From Xanthostigma xanthostigma (lineage: Eukaryota > Arthropoda > Insecta > Raphidioptera > Raphidiidae): 64,000 nucleotides of DNA. A program made the translations under genes and the position numbers. The notes under the pieces are model-generated. The model ran no database searches. It had not been told where the DNA came from and worked only from the letters and a program-made list of their open reading frames with translations. Below are positions 33,571 through 43,942 of this stretch, one piece after another; position 1 is the stretch's first letter; each line of letters opens with the position of its first letter. The stretch is from positions 33,302,401 through 33,366,400 of the forward strand of contig OY754471.1 of NCBI GenBank assembly GCA_963575645.1, written 5' to 3'.

Positions 33571-35802
33571 ACAATTAAAGAAATTTTACAAAAATATGAT
33601 TGCGTTTTTTCTGAAAAAGTGGGAAATTTTAAAAAGGCTTTAGTTCATTTAAATGTGCGCGATAATATCCATCCGATTTTTCATAGAGCACGGCCGGTAG
33701 CATTCTCATTAAGAAATAAAATTGAAAAAGAGTTAGAACGTTTGGTTCAAGAAAACATTATTTATCCGGTTGAATTCAGTGAATGGGCAACACCTATTGT
33801 TCCGGTTATAAAAAGCAATGGAAATATTAGAATCTGCGGAGATTTCAAAGTATCTCTGAATCCAGTTTTACAGGACGATAAGCATCCGATTCCTTTAATT
33901 GATGAACTATTTGCAAAATTACGAGGGGGTAAATTATTTACTAAATTAGATTTGTCTAGTGCGTATCAGCAATTAAGTTTAGACGAGGATTCGAAAAAGT
34001 ACACTACTATTATCACTCATAAAGGCTTGTACAGGTATAATAGACTGCCATTTGGACTCAAATGTGCTCCCGGGAAATTTCAACGTATAATGGAAGGGTT
34101 ATTAAATTTAGATGGAGTTATGGTATTTTTGGATGATATATTAATTACAGGAAATGATGATAAAGAACATATTATGAGCAGATTATTAAAGGTGGTAGAA
34201 ATTTTGAAGCATAATGGTTTAACGGTATCTAAAGAAAAGTGTCACTTTTTACAAAAATCTATTTCGTATTTGGGTTATATTATTGATGCAGATGGTTTAC
34301 ATACTTCACCAGATAAAGTAGAAGCTATGAGGAATATGCCAAGACCTAATTCGGTTACAGCATTAAAAGGGTTTCTAGGGTTAATAAATTATTATGGAAA
34401 ATTTATTAAAAATTTAAGTGTGGTATTGTCTCCACTTTACAATTTGCTAAAGAAAAACAAACAATGGTTCTGGTCAAAGGATTGTGAAAATGCTTTCAAT
34501 CGTATTAAAGAATTAATGTCTTCGTCCGATGTACTCGTACACTACGATCCTAATTTGCCGATCGTATTGGCATGTGATGCATCTGCATATGGTGTAGGAG
34601 CAGCTATATCGCACATTATGCCTAACGGCGACGAACGGCCTATTCAGTATGCGTCACGTACCTTATCACCAGCAGAATTTAACTATTCTCAGATAGATAA
34701 AGAGGCCCTAGCCATTATTTTTGGGATTAAAAAATTTCATAAATATTTATATGGGCAGCATTTTACGTTGATCACAGATCACCGCCCACTTTTATCAATT
34801 TTTAATCCACATAAAATGATACCTCAAATGATGGCTAGTAGACTGCAAAGATGGGCTATCATTTTGTCAGCATATGATTATAATATTGTTCATAAAAAGT
34901 CTGAATTAAATGGCAATGCTGATGGTCTGTCTAGAAATCCGTTAAAAATTATTGAAACTAAAAGAAATGATTTTGGCTATATAAATTTTGTAGAAGAAGA
35001 ATTTCCAATTAATCATGAAACTGTGGCTTCTGAAACTCAGAAAGATTTGATTTTGAGACAAATTTACAATTTCGTTTTAAAAGGGTGGCCAATAAAAATG
35101 TCGTCTGAAAAATTAGTTCCTTTCTGGAATAAAAGAAAAGAACTAAATTTAGAAAAAGGATGCCTTATGTGGGGTTATCGTGTCATCATCCCACCCAGTT
35201 TACAGTCACAGGTTCTAAAAGAAATTCATGCACCTCATATGGGGATAGTGAAGAGTAAATCTACTGCTCGATCATATGTTTGGTGGCCGGCATTAGATGT
35301 AGATTTAGAAAAATTAAGTAAAAATTGTCAAGCGTGTCAATCTGTACAATATTTACCGGAAAAATCTACATTGCATTCGTGGCCTTGGCCAGATAAACCG
35401 TGGTCTAGGTTGCATGCAGATTTTCTTGGTCCTTTTAATGGAAATTCTTACTTCGTAGTAATCGATGCCTATACTAAGTGGATGGAGGTGACAAAAATAA
35501 TGCAAACAAATGCTAAAAATACAATTTCATTTTTGAAAAATATTTTTTCACGTTTTGGTTTACCATTAACTTTTGTTACGGACAATGGCCAACCTTTGGC
35601 ATCGAATGAGTTTGCTTTATTTATGAAAAATAATGGTATTCGTCATATTTTTGTTCCGCCATACCATCCAAGTAGTAATGGACAGGCAGAAAATACAGTC
35701 AAAACAATAAAAATGGCTATGAAAAAAGCTATACAGATGAAAGAAAATATAGACGATTTTCTATGTCGATTTTGTTGCATTATAGAAATTGTAAACACGT
35801 AA
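33571..35802 (+). CDS. pol: Gypsy Pol: reverse transcriptase, RNase H, integrase core
   Basis: The continuation of the Gag-protease frame after the DIRS element. Counting from the ATG at 33619: RT with the catalytic FLDD (D172, D173) and PFGLKCAPGKFQR; RNase H with D320 (LACDASAYGVGA) and TDHRPLL; integrase with an HHCC zinc domain (HAPHMG...CQACQ) and the DDE triad D601, D655, E691 (35 residues between the last two). It converts genomic RNA to DNA and inserts it. The frame ends at 35802 because of an apparent single-base loss in the T run of CGATTTTGTTG (about 35769-35774); the integrase C-terminus continues in the next frame. Confidence 0.92.
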   Translation, partial: TIKEILQKYDCVFSEKVGNFKKALVHLNVRDNIHPIFHRARPVAFSLRNKIEKELERLVQENIIYPVEFSEWATPIVPVIKSNGNIRICGDFKVSLNPVLQDDKHPIPLIDELFAKLRGGKLFTKLDLSSAYQQLSLDEDSKKYTTIITHKGLYRYNRLPFGLKCAPGKFQRIMEGLLNLDGVMVFLDDILITGNDDKEHIMSRLLKVVEILKHNGLTVSKEKCHFLQKSISYLGYIIDADGLHTSPDKVEAMRNMPRPNSVTALKGFLGLINYYGKFIKNLSVVLSPLYNLLKKNKQWFWSKDCENAFNRIKELMSSSDVLVHYDPNLPIVLACDASAYGVGAAISHIMPNGDERPIQYASRTLSPAEFNYSQIDKEALAIIFGIKKFHKYLYGQHFTLITDHRPLLSIFNPHKMIPQMMASRLQRWAIILSAYDYNIVHKKSELNGNADGLSRNPLKIIETKRNDFGYINFVEEEFPINHETVASETQKDLILRQIYNFVLKGWPIKMSSEKLVPFWNKRKELNLEKGCLMWGYRVIIPPSLQSQVLKEIHAPHMGIVKSKSTARSYVWWPALDVDLEKLSKNCQACQSVQYLPEKSTLHSWPWPDKPWSRLHADFLGPFNGNSYFVVIDAYTKWMEVTKIMQTNAKNTISFLKNIFSRFGLPLTFVTDNGQPLASNEFALFMKNNGIRHIFVPPYHPSSNGQAENTVKTIKMAMKKAIQMKENIDDFLCRFCCIIEIVNT

Positions 35803-36365
35803 CTACGGGAATTAGTCCAGCTGAACTAATGTTCGGAAGAAATTTACGTACTAGATTAGATTTACTTTTGCCGCATAACAATAACAATAAAAAAATGAAA
35901 CAAATATCGACAAAGGAAACAGTCAGAGAAACGGTTAAAATTAATCAAGAAAAACAAAAAAAATTTAAAAGAGGGAAAGATAGAGATTTAAAAATTAATG
36001 ATAGTGTGTTAGTTCGAATGTATCAAAATAATAAACAATATTGGGAAACAGGATTGATTGTCTCAAAGATAGATTCACTCTCATACATCGTTAACGTGAA
36101 TGGTAAGAATGTTAAAAGACATGTTGACCAACTTATTCTTAATCATGCAAAACCTAAGCAAAAGCCAAGGTGTTACTTAGAACATTCTGATTTAAATAAT
36201 GAGCCTGACGGCACAGAAATTAAACCAAAGAAAAGTGATACTGAATTTGACTTCAGTGAAACCATAGTGTTTCAAGAGCTTTTAAAAGAGGAAAATCGTG
36301 ACAACCAAAGTCGCTATCCCAAAAGAGTAATCAAACCTGTTACCAGATACAAAATCAATATGTAA
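35763..36365 (+). CDS. pol: Gypsy integrase C-terminal part, shifted frame
   Basis: Continues Pol one base out of frame. The block HYRNCKHVTTGISPAELMFGR is the usual end of the integrase core, followed by VLVRMYQNNKQYWETGLIV and VKRHVDQLI, the C-terminal DNA-binding region of Gypsy-type integrases. The stop at 36363 lies 55 bp before the right LTR. Its own ATG at 35763 is not expected to be a real start; the protein is a piece of Pol separated by the frameshift. Confidence 0.85.
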   Translation: MSILLHYRNCKHVTTGISPAELMFGRNLRTRLDLLLPHNNNNKKMKQISTKETVRETVKINQEKQKKFKRGKDRDLKINDSVLVRMYQNNKQYWETGLIVSKIDSLSYIVNVNGKNVKRHVDQLILNHAKPKQKPRCYLEHSDLNNEPDGTEIKPKKSDTEFDFSETIVFQELLKEENRDNQSRYPKRVIKPVTRYKINM

Positions 36366-36420
36366 ATATAATATAAAAATTTAAAATATGTTTATTATGT
36401 TTCCATTTTAAGAAAGGAGG

Positions 36421-36637
36421 TGTAATAGCCGATTTAGTTTATTGTAAATTATGTAAATAATTATTGTACATCTTATGTAAGTAATAGTCATTCGTAGTTT
36501 GTATTAAGGCCTAGTTTATATGAGAGGCGTTCAACGCGCGTTGGCCCAACGCGCGTTGAACGCCTCTCATATAAACTAGGCCTAAGAATAAAGTTCAGTT
36601 TGAAAATAGCAATCTTGGTATAATGATATACATTACA
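36421..36637 (+). repeat. Gypsy right LTR, interrupted by a MITE
   Basis: Identical to the left LTR apart from the 75-bp MITE plus a TAA duplication. The insert lies immediately before the AATAAA signal. Confidence 0.92.
36508..36582. mobile_element. 75-bp perfectly palindromic MITE, TSD TAA
   Basis: Two perfect 37-bp inverted arms (GGCCTAGTTTATATGAGAGG... and its inverse) with one central C. TAA flanks both sides (36505-36507, 36583-36585). A 3-bp TAA/TTA target is the mark of PIF/Harbinger elements. The intact left LTR provides the empty site. Confidence 0.88.
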
Positions 36638-36797
36638 GTGTCATTTTCAAGGTTTGTCAGAACGTTGAACAGGTGAATGTCATCAATTTTGAAATTTATT
36701 AGGGGAGTCTACGTCGAAAAAGGAGTAATTATGCCAAATAATGGGAATACATCCGTGCTTCGTCTTAATCGCGTGCGAAGCCGCGGGTAACGGCTAG

Positions 36798-37611
36798 TAA
36801 TAATATAAAAATCAATACAGAAAATGACACTGATAAATGTGTTGCTTGAAATTATTTAGATACTATTCGGTTTAATTATCTACGTTAGATTTTGTAAAGG
36901 TACTATTTTAAATTAATAAAAATTTACATTTACAACACTCATTCTTCAGAACATTCAGTGAAAAGCAACTATTTTGTATGGGGCACGTGCAAAAAATATA
37001 GTACATATTTCGGGCAGAACGCTATTGTCACTCGTGTCTGTTAAAACTCACTGGATCTCGTTTGGAACATTATATCATCTGCTCGTCTATATCATGTGCT
37101 CGTCTAATATATATTTTTTTCAATAGCCTTCCGAGGGATGCCCATAGTAATATAATTCATTTCACCCTAGATGTTTAAACTACTATTATAACCAGACGTC
37201 TTTCTGAACGCCTGGTATTTTAAACATAAATTAATAGAATAGTATAGCTCGTATAGTTCGTAATTGTTGGATTGTAGAGTGGTTAATCTTGAGTGAAGTG
37301 GCAACTGGAGACGTTGTAATATGAGTGGAAATAGTTAAACCATCTGACAAATTCTGGCCACTTTCCAAAGTTTTCAATTGTATTGTAGGAAGTTGATATC
37401 TGCTATTATTTAGATTTATTAGCGTCTGCTGTTGCTCAGAATTTTAATCTCATGTAGTTACTGCACTATAAATAGTAATTTTATCGTCGAACACCAAACT
37501 TTTAGGGCTGGAGCGTTGCCTTTGTTTATATGGTGTTTACATAATTTCTCTTCTCTCATGTTCTGATCTGAACGCTGTTAAAAGTAGCGATTTGATTTTC
37601 AAATTATTATA
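36798..37611. other. No gene seen
   Basis: One short tandem duplication, TATATCATCTGCTCGTCTA / TATATCATGTGCTCGTCTA, at about 37072-37112. Otherwise unremarkable AT-rich DNA. Confidence 0.4.
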
Positions 37612-38035
37612 TAAATCCAAATTTTGGGAGGATGTTTGTTATGCAAATATGAAGAGCCCTATTGTTTCTGGAGAAAATCGGCGCATGCGCCGAAGAGATA
37701 TATGCTATAACGATGTGTTTTATATAATAATGGCATACTTTTAATAACGGCGTATTATTCTATTTATTTTTTCATGAAAGTTTCGATAAATTTTTTTTTG
37801 AAACTTTATAGTTTCGGAAATATTTTGAAAATAAAAAAAAAATCAGCTGTATGTAGGTAACCATAGCAACGAATAGCAAATATCATATTGAATACTAGCC
37901 ATTACACGCGTCACCTCACGCGATATCAGAAATTTTATCTTCTTTATTATACCATATCAAATGTCAACATTTTGAAGTTGGAATGGTCCCGTCGCCCTAT
38001 TGGCTAGAATTTTTTCAATATTTTTCCTTAATTAC
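37612..38035 (+). repeat. Dispersed repeat: arm-like copy of the 9893-11361 palindrome
   Basis: The first part matches 536-660 (AAATTTTGGGAGGATGTTTG). From about 37750 it matches the left arm of the fold-back (10225-10560): TATTATTCTATTTATT, ATCAGCTG, CGAATAGCAAATATCATATTG, ACTAGCCATTAC, CGTCACCTCACGCGATATCAG, GGAATGGTCCCGTCGCCC. It therefore links the repeat at 536 with the fold-back and represents a single-arm relative. Confidence 0.7.
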
Positions 38036-39255
38036 CTAATAATAAATGAACGTCGTTAATAGCACAACGCAAGTAAAGGGAATTAGGACAAAAGTAAAAA
38101 TTGATATTTCAAGACACTACCTTGTCTCCGCATCTACGTTCACATTAATTTGTTCATTATCAGGAACCATATAAATATAATCCTGGGTGTATAGCCGGAT
38201 AAAAAACGCCCGTTCACTTTAATTTCGAGTACCGATTGATAGTATTTCGGTAAAAACAAACGGACAGATAAAAAAATTGGAAACGCTCTCCCTGTCGAAG
38301 TGTCACACGAAGTCCCGAAAAACGCCCAGAGATCGAAACAGCAAATGAATTTGTTAAATTTTTAACCTACATCTGTTTGCCTCACTTAGATAAAGAGAAT
38401 CGTAATACTCATAATTACTAATAGTTAGACATCTCACCTTTTCCAAGTGAATAACTACAAGACAGAGTAAACTATACATTATTTCCCAGTGAGGATGATA
38501 TATTGATGTTTACCAAGAACCGATGAATTGTTTTTATTGGGAAATTTTTTGTAACGAAAGTAAACAGAAAGAAAAGGTAAACATGTCGTCAGTAGTAGGT
38601 ATTATGTAATACATAAGCCTTATGAGTGTCATCTGATTAGTTCATCGACCATCGTATAGCAATTCAAAGAAGCATCAATCATAGACCAGATAGATGACAC
38701 ATGAGTAAATATTTACCCGTCTAAAATCTCCGAGTTACATCCGCGCTGTGGTTTGTAAGGATTATAGTCTTTACATATTTACTTGTAAAGTTGTTATTTT
38801 AAGTCAAACCCAAATTTTATTTTTTATATTTTCAACATACCTATGTACACATATCGCTGGGAGCCTCGAGAGGGAGGGGATAATCAGTTTTTCGCGGGCA
38901 TAGTATGCGGCGACTTTATGCGTATTTTATGCTGTATTTTTAATGAAAACGTCAAAAATAAATGAAATGAATTCTTGCAATAATAGTATGCGGAAATTTT
39001 ATGGATTTCCTACAGCAAAACATAAGTTAGGTCAGCGAGATAAGTGGATAACTGCAATTAATAAAAAAAAGTAAGTAACCTCAAAAACACCGAGATGCCG
39101 TATATTATTACAGTGCTTTTTGAAATATTAAATAAGTACATTGAATTCCGAAGATGTTACGAATATGTATCAAATTATAAGTTACTTTATAGTAAGGATG
39201 GATCAGATTGAAATAATATATCGTGTGTAATACATTTGAAATCAGTATATTGTTT
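38036..39255. other. No gene seen
   Basis: AT-rich sequence without recognisable frames, RNA genes or repeats. Confidence 0.35.
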
Positions 39256-39261
39256 AAGGTA

Positions 39262-39838
39262 ACCGGCGTTAATATCCGCGGACAAAATATCCCCGACAAA
39301 ATATCCCCGGCCATAAAGGGGTATGCGATTTGTAATTCCGAGGTGAACGATAAAGGGGTATGCGAATTTTAATTCCGGGGGAACGATAAAGGGGTATGCG
39401 AATTGTTTCGCAGTGAAACGGGAAGGGTTAAAGGGGGAGTTTAAAAAAACAATTCCAGGGTGAACGATAAAGGGGTATGCGAATTGTTTCGCAGTGAATT
39501 CCGAGGTGAACGATAAAGGGGTATGCGAATTGTAATTCCGGGGTGAACGATAAAGGGGTATGCGAATTGTTTCGCAGTGAATTCCGAGGTGAACGATAAA
39601 GGGCTATGCGAATTGTAATTCCGGGGTGAACGATAAAGGGGTATGCGAATTGTTTCGCAGTGAAACGGGAAGGGTTAAAGGGGGAGTTTAAAAAAAACAT
39701 TTCCAGGGTGAACGATAAAGCAGTATGCGAATTGTTTCGCAGTGAAACGGGAAGGGTGAAAGGGGGAGTTAAAAAAAAAACAATTCCAAAGTGAACGATA
39801 AAGGGATATTTTATCGCGGATATTTTGTCCGAGGATAT
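39262..39838. repeat. Minisatellite flanked by inverted TATCC-type ends
   Basis: Tandem copies of GTGAACGATAAAGGGGTATG followed by CGAATTG, in three linker versions: TAATTCCGGG, TTTCGCAGTGAATTCCGAG, and TTTCGCAGTGAAACGGGAAGGG plus a TTAAAGGGGGAGTT block. The ends are inverted: left TATCCGCGGACAAAATATCC (about 39273) and right GGATATTTTATCGCGGATATTTTGTCC (about 39807-39833). The 148-codon frame on the minus strand (39428-39874) is a product of the repeats. Confidence 0.75.
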
Positions 39839-39874
39839 AAAGTCATAGAACCATTGTTTAACCGGTAAATTCAT

Positions 39875-41096
39875 CTTTGTGAAACTGAAACATCCCAGAT
39901 AGACAAGTTCATAGAAAATTTAGTGTTGATATACCTATTTAATTTGTTTTATGAATATTTGTTGTTTCTTATAGGTACATATTATTTATTAATACGTAAA
40001 AAAAAATTGTTTGAACTTTTCTTCAATTCGACTCGTAGTTATTTACCAAAACGCTCATTAAAACAAATCATTATTAGCGAATTGCAAAAAAATTCATACA
40101 AAAAAAATTCGGTGATAAAAATGGGGTCTGCATAGAATCCTGGAAAAACCGGTCTTGTTTGTGTAAAGAAATGAATTTTTTAACAATCACCGCATATCCA
40201 GTCTTCATATGGGGGGTTTTATAAGTAAAATATCAAAACAGTGTCAAAATTGAAACTGAAATGAAAAACTACGAGAATTTTTACAAAAACTTTTTTCAGA
40301 AAAGAACATCGGCTGTATGTTGTTATTAATAAAGTACAGTGTCTGATGTCTACAGACGAAAGGTTGAATTAATTCAACAGTAGAAAATTTGATAATAGAG
40401 AAATTAGTGCGTGTTGTCAACTTGTATATCGCCAACTTATCACCCTTTACCCTATGTAAAAATAAGCACAATAACGCCATCTCTCTGGCAGAATGAAAAT
40501 AAAAAAATGCCGTTTGTGTAAATAAGGTTTAGTACTACGAAAATAATTTGTAAAAATGAGCACAATATGACAGTATCTTCAAATATTTTTTTAATTAAAT
40601 TTTTTATAAAATGTAAATTATTGATACCTACAACAGGTTTTAGATCTAGACCACTTTAGTTGCTATAAACATTTTATTTTACAATTTTTATTACCTAATA
40701 TGGGTTGCACTTTCACTTGTAAATAGTAGGTAAGTGCAAAAATGTAGCTTTTAACAGCGCAAAATATGAAACAGTCTTGGCATACAGAATATTACTTTTT
40801 TAAACAAATTTATATATTACTATTTTTTTTTATTTGTAAACGCGCAGCAGCGTCGCTATATGCGTTATATTATTTATGTAGCTAGTTGTAAAAAACTTTG
40901 GATGATGATGTATTCCGGTGGAGTTATATTATCTATTAGTAGATATATTACTATTGTTTTTACGTTTTACACTTTTATAAAATTGCCGTATTTTTGCTAA
41001 TGCTTACATGAAACTTAATTATAAAAAGTTACAAAGCAATTTTTTAATTATATTTTCAGGTCAGGCATAAAAATAATAATAATTTATATATCTAGA
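39875..41096. other. No gene seen
   Basis: AT-rich, with several short frames of no recognisable domain. Confidence 0.35.
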
Positions 41097-41104
41097 CTCT
41101 AGAG

Positions 41105-41354
41105 TAGGCCTGGGCAAATCCGGCCCGCAGCAGAATTTTGTCAATCCCACGAAGCATTTTGGAAAAATAGTAAAGAAAAAGCAAGGGCCAGAACAGACGA
41201 AAAAGGGACCTAAGGAGCTTTTTTTTTCTTTTTGCTCTCTACATGCGGAAATAGAATGTAAGGATCTTTTTTTTTTTGCTCTGCAAATTTTTGGCCCGCG
41301 GTCAAATTTTCATCAGCTATGTGGCCCGGCGATCAAAAGATTTGCCCGCACCTG
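41105..41354. mobile_element. hAT-like MITE, 8-bp TSD CTCTAGAG
   Basis: CTCTAGAG flanks both sides (41097-41104, 41355-41362). The ends are imperfect inverted repeats: left TAGGCCTGGGCAAATC, right (read in reverse) CAGGTGCGGGCAAATC. An 8-bp duplication with YA-G ends and GGCAAA fits hAT. No coding capacity. Confidence 0.8.
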
Positions 41355-41362
41355 CTCTAGAG

Positions 41363-41480
41363 CAAGGTTGTTCAGTCCGCGGGCCACATGCGGCCCAAAT
41401 AGGGATTGCTCCCGGGAATTTCCGGAAAATTTCATCGCCTTCAGTACCGGAAAATGAAACCCATGTCCTGGGAATTCCGG
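41363..41480 (+). repeat. Second hAT-like terminal fragment
   Basis: CAAGGTTGTTCAGTCCGCGGGCC-ACATGCGGCCC directly follows the target duplication of the previous element and resembles the same class of hAT ends. No matching second end was located. Confidence 0.35.
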
Positions 41481-42059
41481 TACTCCATTCATATCTATAA
41501 CGTCCCATAAGGAACTTCGTTCCAAAAAAAATGGACCACCGTTAATAAGCATACAAACATATACGCACATACTGTAGCAATGCATCCACAAGCAGTTTTG
41601 CGTCGAGGGTTAAACATTTCATTACTTTTGTGCCATACTTCGTATACTTATTCTGTTTCAATTGAATAATTTTGAAATTACATTCTCGCATTTTGTTAAT
41701 TTCTGTGAATCTAATAACTAGGGTTGTACAACATAATTAAGCATAGCGTGTGTGTATCACAATGTGAGTAATACCATTATCTTGCTGTCATCGCTGTTGT
41801 CACTCAAAGTGGCAGTTCTGTGTACGGTTTTAAAATACCGAATCAAATTGAATCTGACACACAATATGTCGTATATACAGGCTGGATAATTTTTCTTTGG
41901 TTCCCAATGCTTAGTCATGCGTGAAATACCAGAGCAGATATAAACATCAGGAATCAATTTCATGGGACAACAAATCGTAGATAATTTTCATACCAGCACA
42001 GAACAATCGAAATTATTGAAACAAAAATAAAACTAAACAACTAATGCAATATTATATTA

Positions 42060-42165
42060 TATCTTTATTAGTAAATAAAATTATCGACCTATTTTTCAGA
42101 CAAATTGGTCGATAATTTTACTTATATGGAAGAGTAATCAGACATTAATCAAAGATTTATATCTT
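42060..42165. repeat. Hairpin related to 21462-21600
   Basis: GTAAATAAAATTATCGACC / GGTCGATAATTTTACTTA inverted arms, followed by ATCAGACATTAATCAAAGATTT as at 21600. Confidence 0.55.
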
Positions 42166-42639
42166 TATTACCAAAGTTACACTTCATTGCGTTATTTAGA
42201 TTTTAGTTTCGCATTTTAATTAATATTTCAATCTTGAATCTCGCTATATAAAAACGTCGATTACTAGGTAAATAATCGATTAAGTTATCGATTAATCGAA
42301 ACAGAATTATCAATTATTTCATCTGTTACAGATACAGAAACGATTCGAAGTCGATGCCAAAGCAATATCGATTCAATACCAAGACGTTTTTTTAACTTTA
42401 TATACCTAAAATGGGGAAAACATGCACTTTCTGCGTGTGACCCCTGCATTCTTTTGTTATCTATATCGTCAACAAAATCATATTTGAAAAACGTACAACT
42501 GATCCTTTGATAAGGCAGTATCTATTTATCAGTAGCATGGGGGCGACCTGAAATAAAGGGGAGCAATTACTACTCCAATACTTAAACAAATTTGAATACG
42601 TTCAATTTAGTCTAACTGCCGCAAAAATACATTATATTT

Positions 42640-43200
42640 TTAAACGCTTTATATTAGTTTGGGTTGTAACTATGTATGTATGTAACTAACTATGTATGTA
42701 TGTCCGTAACGGAATCTTTGAGCATAATTTTCACCAATTTCCCGAAGTCTGATTAATTTGAAACTTTGCATACGTATCAAGGACCGATGACAATGCAATA
42801 ATTTGATAACAGTTTCCCATTATCCTTATTAGGACCCCCAGGATTAATAAATTCTTTTATAGATCCTCTGTAGTAAACGCTTTATTTTCACCAATTTCCC
42901 GAAGTCTGATTAATTTGAAACTTTGCATACGTATCAAGGACCGATGACAATGCAATAATTTGATAACAGTTTCCCATTATCCTTATTATTAAACGCTTTA
43001 TATTAGTTTGGGTTGTAACTATGTATGTATGTCCGTAACGGAATCTTTGAGCATAATTTTCACCAATTTCCCGAAGTCTGATTAATTTGAAACTTTGCAT
43101 ACGTATCAAGGACCGATGACAATGCAATAATTTGATAACAGTTTCCCATTATCCTTATTAGGACCCCCAGGATTAATAAATTCTTTTATAGATCCTCAAA
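42640..43200 (+). repeat. Three tandem copies of a repeat of about 140-190 bp
   Basis: TTTTCACCAATTTCCCGAAG to TTTCCCATTATCCTTATTA occurs from about 42728, 42890 and 43059, nearly unchanged. Copies 1 and 3 also share TTAAACGCTTTATATTAGTT upstream and AGGACCCCCAGGATTAATAA downstream. The 79-codon minus frame in it is an artefact. Confidence 0.75.
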
Positions 43201-43207
43201 CTAAAAA

Positions 43208-43438
43208 GTGAAAAATAAAATATAGTTTAAAAAAAACTAAAAAACACGCTTTATATCGGACTAAAAAGTAAAAAATAATTGTTTTAAAATAAGCTTAAAA
43301 AGCGTTGGGCGCTCGATGTACGAAAATGTGGAACAAAGCGCCCCACGCTTTTTAAGCTTATTTTAAAACAATTATTTTTTACTTTTTAGTCCGATATAAA
43401 GCGTGTTTTTTAGTTTTTTTTAAACTATATTTTATTTT
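43208..43438. repeat. Inverted repeat, arms about 100 bp
   Basis: AAAATATAGTTTAAAAAAAACT at about 43219 and its inverse near 43435, through ACGCTTTATATCGGACTAAA and TAAGCTTAAAAAGCGT. The loop at about 43312-43340 is GGCGCTCGATGTACG. It abuts the tandem repeats and shares the family seen at 8735. Confidence 0.7.
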
Positions 43439-43942
43439 TGATAATAATGTCAGAAATTGCATTAAAACATATACTCTTTTCCAAATGTGTAGACTTTTAC
43501 GGTAGATAATAACTTGACGCTGTATCCATAACGCATAATATACAGGGAGGCCATAGAAATATACAAACACGCCCATAATTTCAACCGAAAATAAAACCTG
43601 GACACCAGCCCTAAGATATATAAAACCACTGAGCGGAACGACCAATCATAGAAAAGTGCGATACGACCGAGTAGAGAACACTGGCATATGCTAAACATAA
43701 AAAAAGAAGGTAGGAACAGCAGTCGTTGAAACACTTATTATCTGTGAGCCGCCTAGAAGCGAACTTTGCCTGCTGCCGCATCGCCTTTGATGTCTAACGC
43801 AGTTGTAGGCGAAACGTCAGGTAGAAATAACAATCGACCATGGCCTATAAGCCCGGAAACCAAGAAGATTTGGATACATTTTTCTGTGGTACAATAATAA
43901 CATCACTTTATAAAACTTAGCTCACCGACTATTCAGCATTTA

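Larger units (their letters stand above)
27196..36637 (+). mobile_element. Ty3/Gypsy LTR retrotransposon, young, with two insertions
   Basis: LTRs at 27196-27334 and 36421-36637 begin TGTAAT and end ATTACA. They are identical once a 78-bp insertion in the right copy is removed, so insertion was recent. GTGTC flanks both sides (27191-27195, 36638-36642), a 5-bp target duplication. A primer-binding region (ATTGGCGACGAGGGT) follows the left LTR and a purine tract (AAGAAAGGAGG) precedes the right one. Gag, protease, RT, RNase H and integrase are present in that order; no env frame is seen. Without insertions it is about 4.5 kb. Confidence 0.92.
26709..36797 (+). mobile_element. Non-autonomous Helitron, split by a Gypsy insertion
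   Basis: The 5' part (26709-27195) begins TATACCTATATAAAAGG and holds two tandem copies (about 26753 and 26899) of a block containing GCACAGCTCAAACC and CTGAAATTTGGCATACAGA. The 3' part resumes after the Gypsy element at 36643 and ends with GCGTGCGAAGCCGCGGGTAACGG-CTAG followed by T (CTAG at 36794-36797). A GC-rich hairpin a few bases before CTRR, next to a host T, is the Helitron 3' signature. Net length without the Gypsy insert is about 650 bp, with no coding region. Confidence 0.75.

Noticed and set aside
39428-39874. 148-codon minus-strand frame with repeated SHTPLSFTPE-like peptides
   Set aside because: Produced by the minisatellite unit being free of stops in one frame; no start context or independent support.
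42888-43127. 79-codon minus-strand frame with an internal duplication
   Set aside because: The duplication comes from the underlying tandem repeat; no coding evidence.
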